This document shows positions 35,393-43,487 of a stretch of DNA of 64,000 nucleotides, one piece after another; the stretch's first letter is position 1, and the number at the start of each line of letters is the position of its first letter. The DNA is from Chryseobacterium hagamense (GTDB taxonomy: Bacteria > Bacteroidota > Bacteroidia > Flavobacteriales > Weeksellaceae): positions 47,918 to 111,917 of the forward strand of contig NZ_BJYJ01000011.1 in assembly GCF_007991455.1 (NCBI RefSeq), in the 5' to 3' direction. Below the pieces are notes generated by a model, which was not told the origin of the DNA, did not search any database, and was given only the letters and a program-made list of their open reading frames with translations. The position numbers and the translations under genes were made by a program.

Positions 35393-36412
35393 TTATTTTT
35401 TGTGAGTAACGATAAACTGAACCATTTCATCGGTAAGTTGGTCCATATAAGTCCGGTCCGTTTTTCCAAAACCGTGGATACCGTCTTTTACCACGACCAG
35501 AGTCGATTCAACGTTTTGCTTTTTCAGCTTTCTGACCAGCTTTTTCGAATGCTTTAGGGGAGCTACTTTATCTTTATCGCCGTGAAGGATGAAAGTAGGG
35601 ATTCCGTTTTCGGTATCATTGATGGGGGATACGGTTTCCAGATAGTCGATGGCTTTTCTTTTTTCTGTGTTGATGTCGTATCCTGAAATTCCGTACACCA
35701 GTTTTTCCCTGATTTCGACAATCGGTTTAAAAAACCATCCTACAATGGTAACGGGAACTTTACCCAATCTGGTATGTAAAAGCTTATTCAGGTCCGTAGG
35801 TCCGAAATTGTCTACGACGTAATTTACTTTTGCGGAATAAGGCGAGAGCTCAGAACTTCCCTTATATTCATTGTCCGGTGTATATGCCGCAAGAAGAGAC
35901 ATATGTGCTCCTGATGAGGCTCCGAAATAGCCGATATTGTCAGGATCGAAGTGATATTGCTCTGCATTTTTACGTACCCATCTTACGGCATCTTTCGTAT
36001 CTTCAATAGGTACCGGGAAGTGTACCGTTTCACTGACCAGGGTGTAATCGATGCTGATGACGGCATAATTCTTTTCGACGAGCTTTAAAATAAAACGTTC
36101 GATGTAATTATCCGCCCTTACGACCTGATCACCTTTGGCCCAGGCACCGCCATGAACGTAAATAACCACCGGAAGTTTTTCCGTCGGCTGATTTTTAGGC
36201 CGGTAGAGATCCAGGGAAACCGGTGTTCCCAAGGAATTGGTTTTGTAAACGATCTCTTTGGTCATGACCGTTCTTTCAGGAAGGAGGGTACTGGGAGGGA
36301 ACTTCTGTTCGGGAAGCTCCTGAGAAAATCCTGCTGTGAAAGAGGTTAAAAGGAAAATAAAAAACAGGTTTAAAGAAAACCTGTACAATATACTTTGGTG
36401 AAATTGTTTCAT
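35393..36412 (-). CDS. Secreted alpha/beta hydrolase, BD-FAE-like
   Basis: 339 residues with a long signal peptide (about 1-31, FTAGFSQE). The oxyanion loop is YVHGGAWAKGDQ, the nucleophile elbow GASSGAHMSLLAAY, the acid in FILHGDKDKVAPL and the His in KDGIHGFGKTD. This matches the bacterial feruloyl/acetyl esterase branch of the alpha/beta hydrolases. I start at 36412 (MKQFHQSILYRF); earlier in-frame starts would give an implausible N-terminus. Confidence 0.87.
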   Translation of the reverse strand: MKQFHQSILYRFSLNLFFIFLLTSFTAGFSQELPEQKFPPSTLLPERTVMTKEIVYKTNSLGTPVSLDLYRPKNQPTEKLPVVIYVHGGAWAKGDQVVRADNYIERFILKLVEKNYAVISIDYTLVSETVHFPVPIEDTKDAVRWVRKNAEQYHFDPDNIGYFGASSGAHMSLLAAYTPDNEYKGSSELSPYSAKVNYVVDNFGPTDLNKLLHTRLGKVPVTIVGWFFKPIVEIREKLVYGISGYDINTEKRKAIDYLETVSPINDTENGIPTFILHGDKDKVAPLKHSKKLVRKLKKQNVESTLVVVKDGIHGFGKTDRTYMDQLTDEMVQFIVTHKK

Positions 36413-36513
36413 AAAATACGATGCGGAGAAGATCTGATTTTTCTCTGCAGAAAAGGTTATCAAAAGTCTTACCAATTATTATTTTCCCAGTTTCAAAAAG
36501 GATTGGTCATTGT

Positions 36514-36897
36514 TTATAAAATCAGTTCCTGAAACAACTTTTCAAACGTTTTTTCCAGGTCTTTTGATTTTCCGGGATGAGGTCTCGAAGTCTGTACCGA
36601 GGCACTTCTTACCGCGGTAAGCCACCGGAACCTGTCCGGGATATCGAGCAGGGCAATCGGGCCGCCGTCTTTTTTCCCTTCGGCAATCTTTTTGAAGCTT
36701 TCGAGATTCTGGTGTACATCTTCATAGTCCAGTTTGCTTCTCATCAGACGGAACTTATCGGGACACAGGTAGAAGTCTACCTTAATGAATTTCTCTCTTT
36801 TGGAAAACATCACCAGTCCGATGTTGAAAAACTCTTCTCTTTCAACCTTCGGAACCAAACGGATCACGGCATATTCGTAAATTTTATCCTCTTGCAT
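36514..36897 (-). CDS. DUF3037 domain-containing protein
   Basis: 127 residues. YEYAVIRLVPKVEREEFFNIGLVMFSK is the DUF3037 hallmark, and IPDRFRWLTAVRSASVQTSRPHPG is the second conserved block. The function is unknown. It overlaps the 3' end of the HipA-like kinase gene by 14 nt, so the two are translationally coupled. DUF3037 and HipA-like genes are often neighbours, which argues for a joint role. Confidence 0.9.
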   Translation of the reverse strand: MQEDKIYEYAVIRLVPKVEREEFFNIGLVMFSKREKFIKVDFYLCPDKFRLMRSKLDYEDVHQNLESFKKIAEGKKDGGPIALLDIPDRFRWLTAVRSASVQTSRPHPGKSKDLEKTFEKLFQELIL

Positions 36898-37657
36898 TTT
36901 TGGCTTCGTTTAAAAAGATTTCAGAATGTTCCAGTCTTGTCTTCAGGAATTTGAAATAGACATCACGGATTTCGTCCGGGCTTTCTTCGGCATCTTCCCA
37001 GTGCAGCCAGTCCTGCGGGATCAGATCGACAATTTCCCTGAAAACGGCATCATTCAGAACTTCCTTTGCCAGCTGATCGGCTTCATCGAGCTTTGCCGCC
37101 TGAGGAAGCAAAACATGGTCTTTCACATATTTGAAAGGGGTTTTTGCCGCTGTATCGAAATTCTGCCAGGAATGGTGGAAGTAAAAGGAAGCGCCGTTAT
37201 CGATGATCCACAATTCTTTATGCCACATCAGCATATTGGTATTTTTGAAGGTACGGTCGATATTGGTGATAAAGGCATCCAGCCATACGATTTTCGAGGC
37301 CAGCAGCGGATCTACGGAAATGCCGGGGTCGTACGTAATCGATTCCGAAAGATAATGCAGTCCGAGATTCAGTCCTTCCGAATTCTTCAGCAGGTCCTGG
37401 ATTTCCTCATCGGCTTCCGTTCTTCCGAAATCCACATCCAGGTTTACAAAAACCAATTCGGGGATTTTCAGCCCCAACGCCTCCGTGATTTTTCCGCCCA
37501 ACAGTTCGGAAATCAGCATTTTCACGCCATGCCCCGCACCGCGGAATTTGAGCACATATTTAAAATCGTCATCAGCTTCTGCCAATGCAGGGAGTGAACC
37601 TCCCTCACGAAGCGGCAGGATGTAACGCATGACTGTTACCGTTCTTAAGTCCAACAT
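36884..37657 (-). CDS. HipA-like kinase
   Basis: 257 residues. The fold resembles the C-terminal kinase lobe of HipA: YVLKFRGAGHGVKMLISELLGG for the nucleotide-binding Lys region, WLDAFITNIDRTFKNTNMLMW for the catalytic Asp-Asn loop (DRTFKNTN) and IIDNGASFYFH for the metal-binding Asp. It lacks the HipA N-terminal domain and a HipB-like antitoxin gene. The target is unknown. The ATG at 37657 is directly preceded by TATTTTTG-CTGC, so the transcript may be leaderless. Confidence 0.85.
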   Translation of the reverse strand: MLDLRTVTVMRYILPLREGGSLPALAEADDDFKYVLKFRGAGHGVKMLISELLGGKITEALGLKIPELVFVNLDVDFGRTEADEEIQDLLKNSEGLNLGLHYLSESITYDPGISVDPLLASKIVWLDAFITNIDRTFKNTNMLMWHKELWIIDNGASFYFHHSWQNFDTAAKTPFKYVKDHVLLPQAAKLDEADQLAKEVLNDAVFREIVDLIPQDWLHWEDAEESPDEIRDVYFKFLKTRLEHSEIFLNEAKNARG

Positions 37658-37661
37658 GCAG

Positions 37662-37669
37662 CAAAAATA
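37662..37669 (-). promoter_or_regulatory. -7 element 4 nt before the HipA-like gene (leaderless candidate)
   Basis: Minus strand TATTTTTG-CTGC-ATG. The spacing is the same as at recR and at the ABC ATPase gene. Confidence 0.5.
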
Positions 37670-37821
37670 AGGTTTTCCTTTGTGTTTGTTTCTATTTTTA
37701 ATATTTTTAAGAGGGAATTGGGTGCAAAACCTAAGCAGGTAGGCCAATGCTCTGTCTGGTTGAAGTTAAATTAATCGGTAACAGTGTCTGCTCATATTTA
37801 AAATTGAATAAAAAATAAATT

Positions 37822-38661
37822 ATGGAAATTACAAAAAAGAAGAATATCGTTATTTCAAATCCGGAAACCAGGGACTTTTTGGCCGATGCCTTTTATCCTG
37901 AAAACGGAATCGGGCTGCCGCTGGTCATTTTTGTTCACGGCTATAAAGGCTATAAAGACTGGGGTGCCTGGAACCTGATGGCGGAGAAGTTTGCAGAGGC
38001 CGGTTTTTTCTTTGTTAAATTTAATTTTTCGCACAACGGAACGACGGTCGGCGATCCGCTGAATTTCGGTGATCTCGAAGCTTTTGGCAATAACAATTAC
38101 TCCAAGGAACTTTCCGATCTGGGAGCCGTCATTGATTATTTTACTGCGGACAAGGCCGTAGATCAGGATAAAATCGTCCTGGTAGGCCACAGCAGAGGAG
38201 GAGGGATTTCCATTATTAAAACCTATGAAGATGAGCGTATTCATGGGCTGATTACCCTGGCCAGCGTCGATACCCTGGACCGTTTTCCGAAAAATGAAGC
38301 CTTTGAAAACTGGAAGAAAGAAGGAGTATACTATGTAACGAATGGACGTACAAAACAGGAAATGCCGCATTATTACCCATTCTATGAAGATTATGAAAAA
38401 GATGTCCACCGTTTTGATGTAGAACGGGCTACCGAAATGGCAAAAGCTCATTTTTTAATTATCCACGGGACCAATGATGAGAGCGTACCGGTAAAGCATG
38501 CTGAGCATCTTCATTTGCTGCACCCGAATTCCGAATTATATCTGATTGAAAATGCGGATCATACTTTCGGAGCAAAAGAACCCTGGGAAAGTGGTCAGCT
38601 TCCTGAAAACCTGAATCGGGTAACTGAAAAATGTATCCGTTTCATTAAAGAAAAAATATAA
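37822..38661 (+). CDS. Cytosolic alpha/beta hydrolase
   Basis: 279 residues without a signal peptide. Core motifs: VIFVHGYKGYKDWGAWNLMA with the oxyanion site, the nucleophile elbow GHSRGGGISI, HGTNDESVPVKHAEHL with the acid and ENADHTFG with the His. It resembles dienelactone hydrolase or acyl-peptidase-like serine hydrolases. The substrate is unknown. It lies 99 nt upstream of the three leader-peptide genes on the same strand; a link to them is only positional. Confidence 0.85.
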   Translation: MEITKKKNIVISNPETRDFLADAFYPENGIGLPLVIFVHGYKGYKDWGAWNLMAEKFAEAGFFFVKFNFSHNGTTVGDPLNFGDLEAFGNNNYSKELSDLGAVIDYFTADKAVDQDKIVLVGHSRGGGISIIKTYEDERIHGLITLASVDTLDRFPKNEAFENWKKEGVYYVTNGRTKQEMPHYYPFYEDYEKDVHRFDVERATEMAKAHFLIIHGTNDESVPVKHAEHLHLLHPNSELYLIENADHTFGAKEPWESGQLPENLNRVTEKCIRFIKEKI

Positions 38662-38760
38662 ATTCATGGAAATAGGGTATTTTTTGTTAAAAGAGATTTG
38701 CCATCAGTAAAAAAATCCTATCTTGGTGATAAATATTATTAACCTAAAATCCAGATTATT

Positions 38761-38967
38761 ATGAAAAATTTACATCAAGCTCAGAAATTAAGCAGAGCGG
38801 CTCAGAAAAGCATTACGGGAAGGGGGCCGGCATCTTCTTCCTGCCCGCCGACCGGATGTTATGACAATGCCATTAATAACAGCAATGACCGGTGCTACAT
38901 CCTTTCCTGCCGTTCGGTATATGGTTATATGCAAACCGTCAACGGAACCCGTAAATGTTGTTTCTGA
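38761..38967 (+). CDS. Cys-rich bacteriocin-like leader peptide 1
   Basis: 68 residues. The leader MKNLHQAQKLSRAAQKSITG matches those of the two following genes. The cleavage motif reads GRG instead of GG. The core is Cys-rich (CPPTGCYDNA, DRCYILSC) and ends RKCCF. In Chryseobacterium such proteins are annotated 'bacteriocin-like'; function is unproven. It could be a secreted toxin, a signal or a RiPP precursor. The missing Gly may impair processing by a C39 peptidase. Confidence 0.75.
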   Translation: MKNLHQAQKLSRAAQKSITGRGPASSSCPPTGCYDNAINNSNDRCYILSCRSVYGYMQTVNGTRKCCF

Positions 38968-39030
38968 AATTACAGGCCGTAAATATTGTAACAGACTTAA
39001 TTTAAAATAAAACGATCTATCCAGATTACT

Positions 39031-39237
39031 ATGAAAAATTCAAATTTAAAAAATGCTCAGAAACTGAGCCGGGAATCCCAGAAACATATTTCGGGAGGCG
39101 ACAAACAACTGATTTGCCAGTCAGGCTGTGTGAAATATTACTTCAGTGATGGCCAGGGAAACTGTAAAGCTCCGCCATGTAACGAATTAACGGGAAGTGA
39201 AGTCGTGATCGACGGCCGGACACAGTGTTGCTTTTAA
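39031..39237 (+). CDS. Cys-rich bacteriocin-like leader peptide 2
   Basis: 68 residues. Leader MKNSNLKNAQKLSRESQKHI, then a Ser and a double Gly at about 22-23, the C39-peptidase type of processing site. The core has six Cys (ICQSGC, NCKAPPC, QCC) and ends QCCF. SDGQGNC is shared with peptide 3. It is followed by a hairpin terminator. No exporter or modifying enzyme lies next to it. Confidence 0.8.
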   Translation: MKNSNLKNAQKLSRESQKHISGGDKQLICQSGCVKYYFSDGQGNCKAPPCNELTGSEVVIDGRTQCCF

Positions 39238-39246
39238 ACATAAATA

Positions 39247-39281
39247 AAATCAGCCGTTCTACTGCGGGAACGGCTGATTTG
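39247..39281 (+). terminator. Terminator after peptide gene 2
   Basis: AAATCAGCCGTTC and GAACGGCTGATTT form a 13-bp stem around a 7-nt loop. The T-run is short. Confidence 0.75.
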
Positions 39282-39394
39282 TACATTGTAATTACACTTT
39301 GCCATAAACCGGAATCATGCAACAATCAATCTGAATGATCTGACTGTTCCCGGTACTGATCGGCTAAACTAAATTAAATCAAAAATCTTTTGCT

Positions 39395-39610
39395 ATGAAA
39401 AATTCAAATTTAAAAAATGCCCGGAAGCTGAATCGTGAAGCACAGAAGCAGATTACGGGAGGCGACAAAGTTTTGGTATGTTCGGCAAGTGGATGCTATA
39501 ACGATTACATAAGTGACGGCCAGGGGAACTGCGTGGTACCGCCATGTGCACCTCCCAATCTGGGGACAGAAGTAAAGAATGCCAACGGCCGCTGGCAGTG
39601 CTGCTACTAA
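39395..39610 (+). CDS. Cys-rich bacteriocin-like leader peptide 3
   Basis: 71 residues. The leader is nearly identical to that of peptide 2 (MKNSNLKNARKLNREAQKQI, then TGG), and the core shares SDGQGNC-xxPPC and the terminal QCC-aromatic (QCCY). Core Cys spacing is C-x4-C...C-x4-C...CC as in peptide 2, suggesting three disulphides or modified cysteines. Tandem duplication with core divergence is evident. Confidence 0.8.
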   Translation: MKNSNLKNARKLNREAQKQITGGDKVLVCSASGCYNDYISDGQGNCVVPPCAPPNLGTEVKNANGRWQCCY

Positions 39611-39625
39611 GCTTTAGAATAAATA

Positions 39626-39655
39626 AAAAAGGAGTGAATATTTTCACTCCTTTAC
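39626..39655 (+). terminator. Terminator after peptide gene 3
   Basis: AAAGGAGTGAA and TTCACTCCTTT form an 11-bp stem around TATT, followed by ACTTTG. Confidence 0.82.
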
Positions 39656-39679
39656 TTTGTATATGGTTTCTTGTTATTT

Positions 39680-40015
39680 AACGTGAGTTCGACCGTAGTG
39701 GAATCATATTCAGTAGTTATTTTATTCAAAAATAAAAATGAAGGTGATTCAGTCGGAATTTTGATTAATACTCATCGTGCAAGAACAAATACACAGTTTA
39801 TGCTTCTGATAGGATTTTATCCTATCCTGTACTAAGCCGTCCTTTCAGGACTTTAAAACAAGAGAAATCCCTCCCTGATAAAAAAAAGGCCGGTTATTCA
39901 GGATTGAATAAGAATTCCTCTGGTAAAGCGATAACTTATTCAGTTTAATGATCAGGACCTTTGATCCTATGCCTGACAGGAGAAACTTCCGGCATCCAGC
40001 TTCCCTCTTCCAGCA
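39680..40015 (-). repeat. Dispersed ~336-bp intergenic repeat, copy B (inverted relative to copy A)
   Basis: Read on the minus strand it begins GCTGGAAGAGGGAAGCTGGA and ends CCACTACGGTCGAACTCACG, following copy A (21317-21653) block by block. It fills the space between the leader-peptide genes and the flavin reductase gene. It has no coding potential. The centre holds GTCC-GGAC and AGGATAGGA/TCCTATC hairpins. Confidence 0.75.
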
Positions 40016-40046
40016 TTTATATTACGGTTTGTACTTAGAATTCACG

Positions 40047-40868
40047 TTACTTAATGAGCAACTTCCAGGCCTCATCAATTTTACTCTCCACCAACAATCC
40101 CTGAGCCTGACGATGGATCTCTTCATCGGAATGACAGTCTCCTTCGGGAAGTACTTCCACATTGGCCAGCATCCCCAGGTCATTTCCGGTAAAAATGCGG
40201 CTGTATCTGATGGCTTCCGGCAATTGGTCGAAACCGATGCCTTTGGTAACCAGCGGTTTCGGAACTTCAAAGAGATTGTTTTCATTATTCCTTGAATACC
40301 AGTTGCTGCCGAGACGGGCCACCATATCCAGCTTGGCCTGGTCCAGGTTGCCGTTTTCATCCAGGTATTCTTCGCGGATATGGATTTTCTGTACTTCACA
40401 GATCACCAGGTTTCCGGCGCCGCCCTGATTACCCAGTGATTTTACTTCCAATACTTTGCATTCAAAGTTGACCGGGCATTCTTCAATCAGTTTTGGCTGT
40501 ACCAGATCCGCTTCTTTCATGGTCAGTCCGGATTTAATAAATTCGTTCACGCCGTCTCCGTATTCGGTGGAAGCCAGCGAAATCTGCTGCACGATCGGGA
40601 AATTCACGGTCCCGATTACCACTTCCGGCACTTCGAGCACGTTTTCCAGGGTATGTTTCGTCGTATTGTCCCGCACCCTCCTCGATGGTGAGAAGATTAA
40701 GATGGGCGGTACCGTACTGAACATATTGAAAAAGCTGAACGGCGACAGGTTGCTGTTCCCGTCTTTATCAACCGTGGAAGCCAGAGCAATCGGTCTTGGC
40801 GAAATGGCCGTCTGCATCACCGTCTGCAGCTGTACAGCGGTTATTTCGGATGGAATGAGTGTCTTCAT
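40047..40868 (-). CDS. Flavin reductase-like (DIM6/NTAB family) protein
   Basis: 273 residues. The flavin-binding split barrel is seen in PRPIALASTVDKDGNSNLSPFSFFNMFS, PPILIFSPSRR and TKHTLENVLEVPEVVIGTVNF. The C-terminal 60 residues are an extension (FTGNDLGMLANVEVLPEGDC). Such proteins bind FMN; activity here is unknown. It follows fahA on the same strand and is separated from it only by the GxxExxY insert, so it was probably part of the tyrosine gene row. Confidence 0.87.
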   Translation of the reverse strand: MKTLIPSEITAVQLQTVMQTAISPRPIALASTVDKDGNSNLSPFSFFNMFSTVPPILIFSPSRRVRDNTTKHTLENVLEVPEVVIGTVNFPIVQQISLASTEYGDGVNEFIKSGLTMKEADLVQPKLIEECPVNFECKVLEVKSLGNQGGAGNLVICEVQKIHIREEYLDENGNLDQAKLDMVARLGSNWYSRNNENNLFEVPKPLVTKGIGFDQLPEAIRYSRIFTGNDLGMLANVEVLPEGDCHSDEEIHRQAQGLLVESKIDEAWKLLIK

Positions 40869-40882
40869 ATTTACATTAATTC

Positions 40883-41482
40883 TTTTAACACATAAGTCAC
40901 ATTAGATTTAAGATCTTATACCTTGAAATATTTAAGAACACATCAGATCGAAAATCAGAGATTTTCATTATTCCAGTGTTTCGAAAATTTTGCTTACAAA
41001 TGTCTCCGTCCCTTCACTATAGAGATTATATACATTAAAGTTTACCAATATAGACTTTGGAACTTTTAATAAATTCATGTAATTAATGACCTGTGCTTTG
41101 TGAATCTTGTTCATTTCTGCAACAGATTTTATTTCCAGAACAATAGTATTTTCTATTAAAAAATTACATTTTACCGTACAGTCAATCTTCACATCTTTAT
41201 AAATAAGAGGAATCTCAAGTTCACTTTTATATTTCATACCAAATACCTGGAATTCTCCTTCGAGACATTTATGGTACGCATTTTCATAAAGACCCGGGCC
41301 TGCAACTTTATGAACTTCTATACATGCACCGATAATTTTATAGGTAAGTTCATTAACATACCTTTTTGTAAGCTTTCTCATCTGTTTGTGTATTAAAAAA
41401 TGAAAATCTCAGATTTTCAGTCTAATGTGTTCTTTTTCTAATGTATTTAAAATAAAATCTCTTTGTGACTTACGTGTTTAAT
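40883..41482. mobile_element. Candidate GxxExxY element: nuclease-like gene between ~85-bp terminal inverted repeats
   Basis: The left end (40883-40970) reads TTTTAACACATAAGTCACAT, later AAGAACACATCAGA and GAAAATCAGAGATTTTC. The right end (41396-41482), read on the other strand, has TTAAACACGTAAGTCACA, AAGAACACATTAGA and GAAAATCTGAGATTTTC in the same order and spacing. The ends enclose only the GxxExxY gene. The unit sits between fahA and the flavin reductase gene, which begins 14 nt beyond its left end. No transposase is encoded. I could not identify a target-site duplication with confidence. Confidence 0.6.
40968..41381 (-). CDS. GxxExxY protein, PD-(D/E)xK nuclease-like
   Basis: 137 residues. 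The diagnostic GLYENAY is at residues 30-36 within VAGPGLYENAYHKCL. Asp67 (VKIDCTV) and Glu83-Ile-Lys85 (VLEIKSV) fit the PD-(D/E)xK metal site, so a nuclease-like fold is likely. The family (TIGR04256) has no established function. The stop codon lies within the inner edge of the left terminal repeat. The gene is more AT-rich than its neighbours, which suggests transfer. Confidence 0.9.
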   Translation of the reverse strand: MRKLTKRYVNELTYKIIGACIEVHKVAGPGLYENAYHKCLEGEFQVFGMKYKSELEIPLIYKDVKIDCTVKCNFLIENTIVLEIKSVAEMNKIHKAQVINYMNLLKVPKSILVNFNVYNLYSEGTETFVSKIFETLE

Positions 41483-41498
41483 GTTTTTTGATCTTTGA

Positions 41499-42746
41499 TT
41501 ATTTTGAAGGGATAATCTTACCTGAAACTTCACCGAAGCCCACTCTTATCCCGTCTTTTTCCGCCCAGGCTTTCATGGTGACGGTATCGTTGTCGTTGAT
41601 GAATTTTCTTTCTTCCCCGTTGCTCAGTTGGATCGGGTTCTGGCCTCTCCACGTGAGCTCAAGCATCGAACCGAACGATTTCGGGTCGCTTCCGGAGATG
41701 GTTCCGCTGGCATACATATCACCGACTTCCACGTTACAGCCGTTTACCGTATGGTGGGCAAGCTGCTGCGTCATGTTCCAGTACATATGTTTGTAATTGC
41801 TTTCGGAGATCAGGTTGTGTTCACCGTTTTCAGGCTGAATGTATACCTCAAGATTAATGTCATAATTCTTATCGCCTTCGAATTTAAGGTAGTCCAGTAC
41901 TTCAGGATCCTGTTTCGGGGAAGCGGTTCTGAAAGGCTCCAGCGCTTCCAGGGTAACCACCCACGGAGAAACCGACGAACCGAAATTTTTTGCAAGGAAC
42001 GGCCCTAGCGGAACATATTCCCAGGACTGGATGTCTCTTGCCGACCAGTCATTGAAGACCAACATTCCGAAGATGGCATCTTCCGCTTCCTGCGTAGGAA
42101 TGCTTTCTCCCATCTCGGTGTTTTTATTGATGATAAAAGCCATCTCCAGTTCGAAATCCAGTTGCTTGCATGGCCCGAATACCGGCTGATCGGCATCGGC
42201 AGGTTTCATCTGGCCTTTCGGACGGTTGATTTCCGTACCGGAAACCACGATCGAAGAAGCTCTGCCGTGATATCCTACCGGCAGGTGTTTCCAGTTTGGC
42301 AGTAAAGCGTTGGCCGGATCCCTGAACATTTTCCCTACATTGGTGGCATGCTCGATGCTGCTGTAGAAATCCGTATAGTTCGGAATATGTACCGGCATCA
42401 TCATTTTTACCTGGTCCAGGTCATAGAAGGCTTCTTCAATGGTTTTTTCATCTTTCGAGAGGATGGAACCTTCCTGAAGAAGTTCCTGGATTTTTGCCCG
42501 CACCGCATTGGTTACCGGCTTTCCAAGTTCAATAAATTCATTCAAAGTATAAGCTTCGAAGATGTTATCTTCAAGACCTTCGATATCTTCAAAATAGGCT
42601 AAGTCGTATAAAGTGGCCAGGTCGATCACCTGATCCCCGATTCTTGTACAGCAGGCGATAAATTCTTTGTTGAACACGGCTACCCCGAAAGGAATGTTGT
42701 GTATGGAAAAATCTGAATCTGCTGCGTATTCTACAAATGATTTCAT
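41499..42746 (-). CDS. fahA: Fumarylacetoacetase
   Basis: 415 residues. The N-terminal SH3-like domain is followed by the FAH core: DFYSSIEHATNVGKMFR carries the metal Asp and catalytic His, GYHGRASSIVVSGT, QLDFELEMAFII holds acidic metal ligands, and FNDWSARDIQSWEYVPLGPFLAKNF is the family signature. It splits fumarylacetoacetate into fumarate and acetoacetate, the last step of tyrosine breakdown. It lies in line with hpd and hmgA. Confidence 0.96.
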   Translation of the reverse strand: MKSFVEYAADSDFSIHNIPFGVAVFNKEFIACCTRIGDQVIDLATLYDLAYFEDIEGLEDNIFEAYTLNEFIELGKPVTNAVRAKIQELLQEGSILSKDEKTIEEAFYDLDQVKMMMPVHIPNYTDFYSSIEHATNVGKMFRDPANALLPNWKHLPVGYHGRASSIVVSGTEINRPKGQMKPADADQPVFGPCKQLDFELEMAFIINKNTEMGESIPTQEAEDAIFGMLVFNDWSARDIQSWEYVPLGPFLAKNFGSSVSPWVVTLEALEPFRTASPKQDPEVLDYLKFEGDKNYDINLEVYIQPENGEHNLISESNYKHMYWNMTQQLAHHTVNGCNVEVGDMYASGTISGSDPKSFGSMLELTWRGQNPIQLSNGEERKFINDNDTVTMKAWAEKDGIRVGFGEVSGKIIPSK

Positions 42747-42943
42747 AAGCTTATAATTTTAATTTGGTTTACAGTAAGGTGTTTTGAGTTGATACTGACA
42801 TAAATTACATAATTTCCGCCGTAAATGCACGGCAGCCATTGCGGTTTGTGAAATATTTAAGACCGTTGTGTTTCCTTAAGAATACCGGAAAGAAAATTCA
42901 AAAACTTCCTGATAAAACGGTAACTCAAGGGAATAGACAACAG

Positions 42944-43417
42944 TTATTTATTGGATTTTGCTTTTGAGAAAGATTCTTCATCGATCCATCGGTCGCGGGT
43001 ATTGATGTCGATCAGGTAAAGAATATTATCCTGCTTTGTAAGCAGCAGGGTTTTGGCTACCGGGACCGGCACTTTCTTGTTTTCCAGCATATCGGCTCGC
43101 AGGGAAATGATATTTTTTTTGTTTCTGACGATATCTCCTGAAAAGACATTGGAATTGCTCTCTCCCGTAGCTTTGTCATCGAAAACTTCTACGTAAGTGG
43201 CTTTATTTCCTTTGATGACGATGAAATCCCGTTCGGTATGGTCGGCTTCATCCTTAATGAAAACAAATTTTTTGTTGTCGATATTTACTGTTTCCAGGTT
43301 TTGGTTGAGACCTTTCCTTTCTTCAAGCCTGTTAAGAATGCTGTTTATTGAACCGTATTGTGCTTTTGCGGCAAAAGCAGTTCCTAAGAATAACATTCCG
43401 ATGATTAATTTTTTCAT
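42944..43417 (-). CDS. Exported protein of unknown function in the tyrosine gene row
   Basis: 157 residues with a signal peptide (about 1-20, AFAAKAQ). The mature part begins YGSINSILNRLEERKGLNQNL and is beta-rich (KKFVFIKDEADHTERDFIVI, TLLLTKQDNILYLID). No family is recognised. It lies between hpd (70 nt upstream) and fahA on the same strand, so it may be co-transcribed. The ATG at 43417 gives a clean signal peptide; the frame is open upstream into hpd but is not plausible. Confidence 0.75.
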   Translation of the reverse strand: MKKLIIGMLFLGTAFAAKAQYGSINSILNRLEERKGLNQNLETVNIDNKKFVFIKDEADHTERDFIVIKGNKATYVEVFDDKATGESNSNVFSGDIVRNKKNIISLRADMLENKKVPVPVAKTLLLTKQDNILYLIDINTRDRWIDEESFSKAKSNK

Positions 43418-43487
43418 ACTGCTGTGTTTGTATAAAAAGTTTTGCCAGGACGGTTTATCCTGACAAAACTCTGTATGATTGTTTAAA

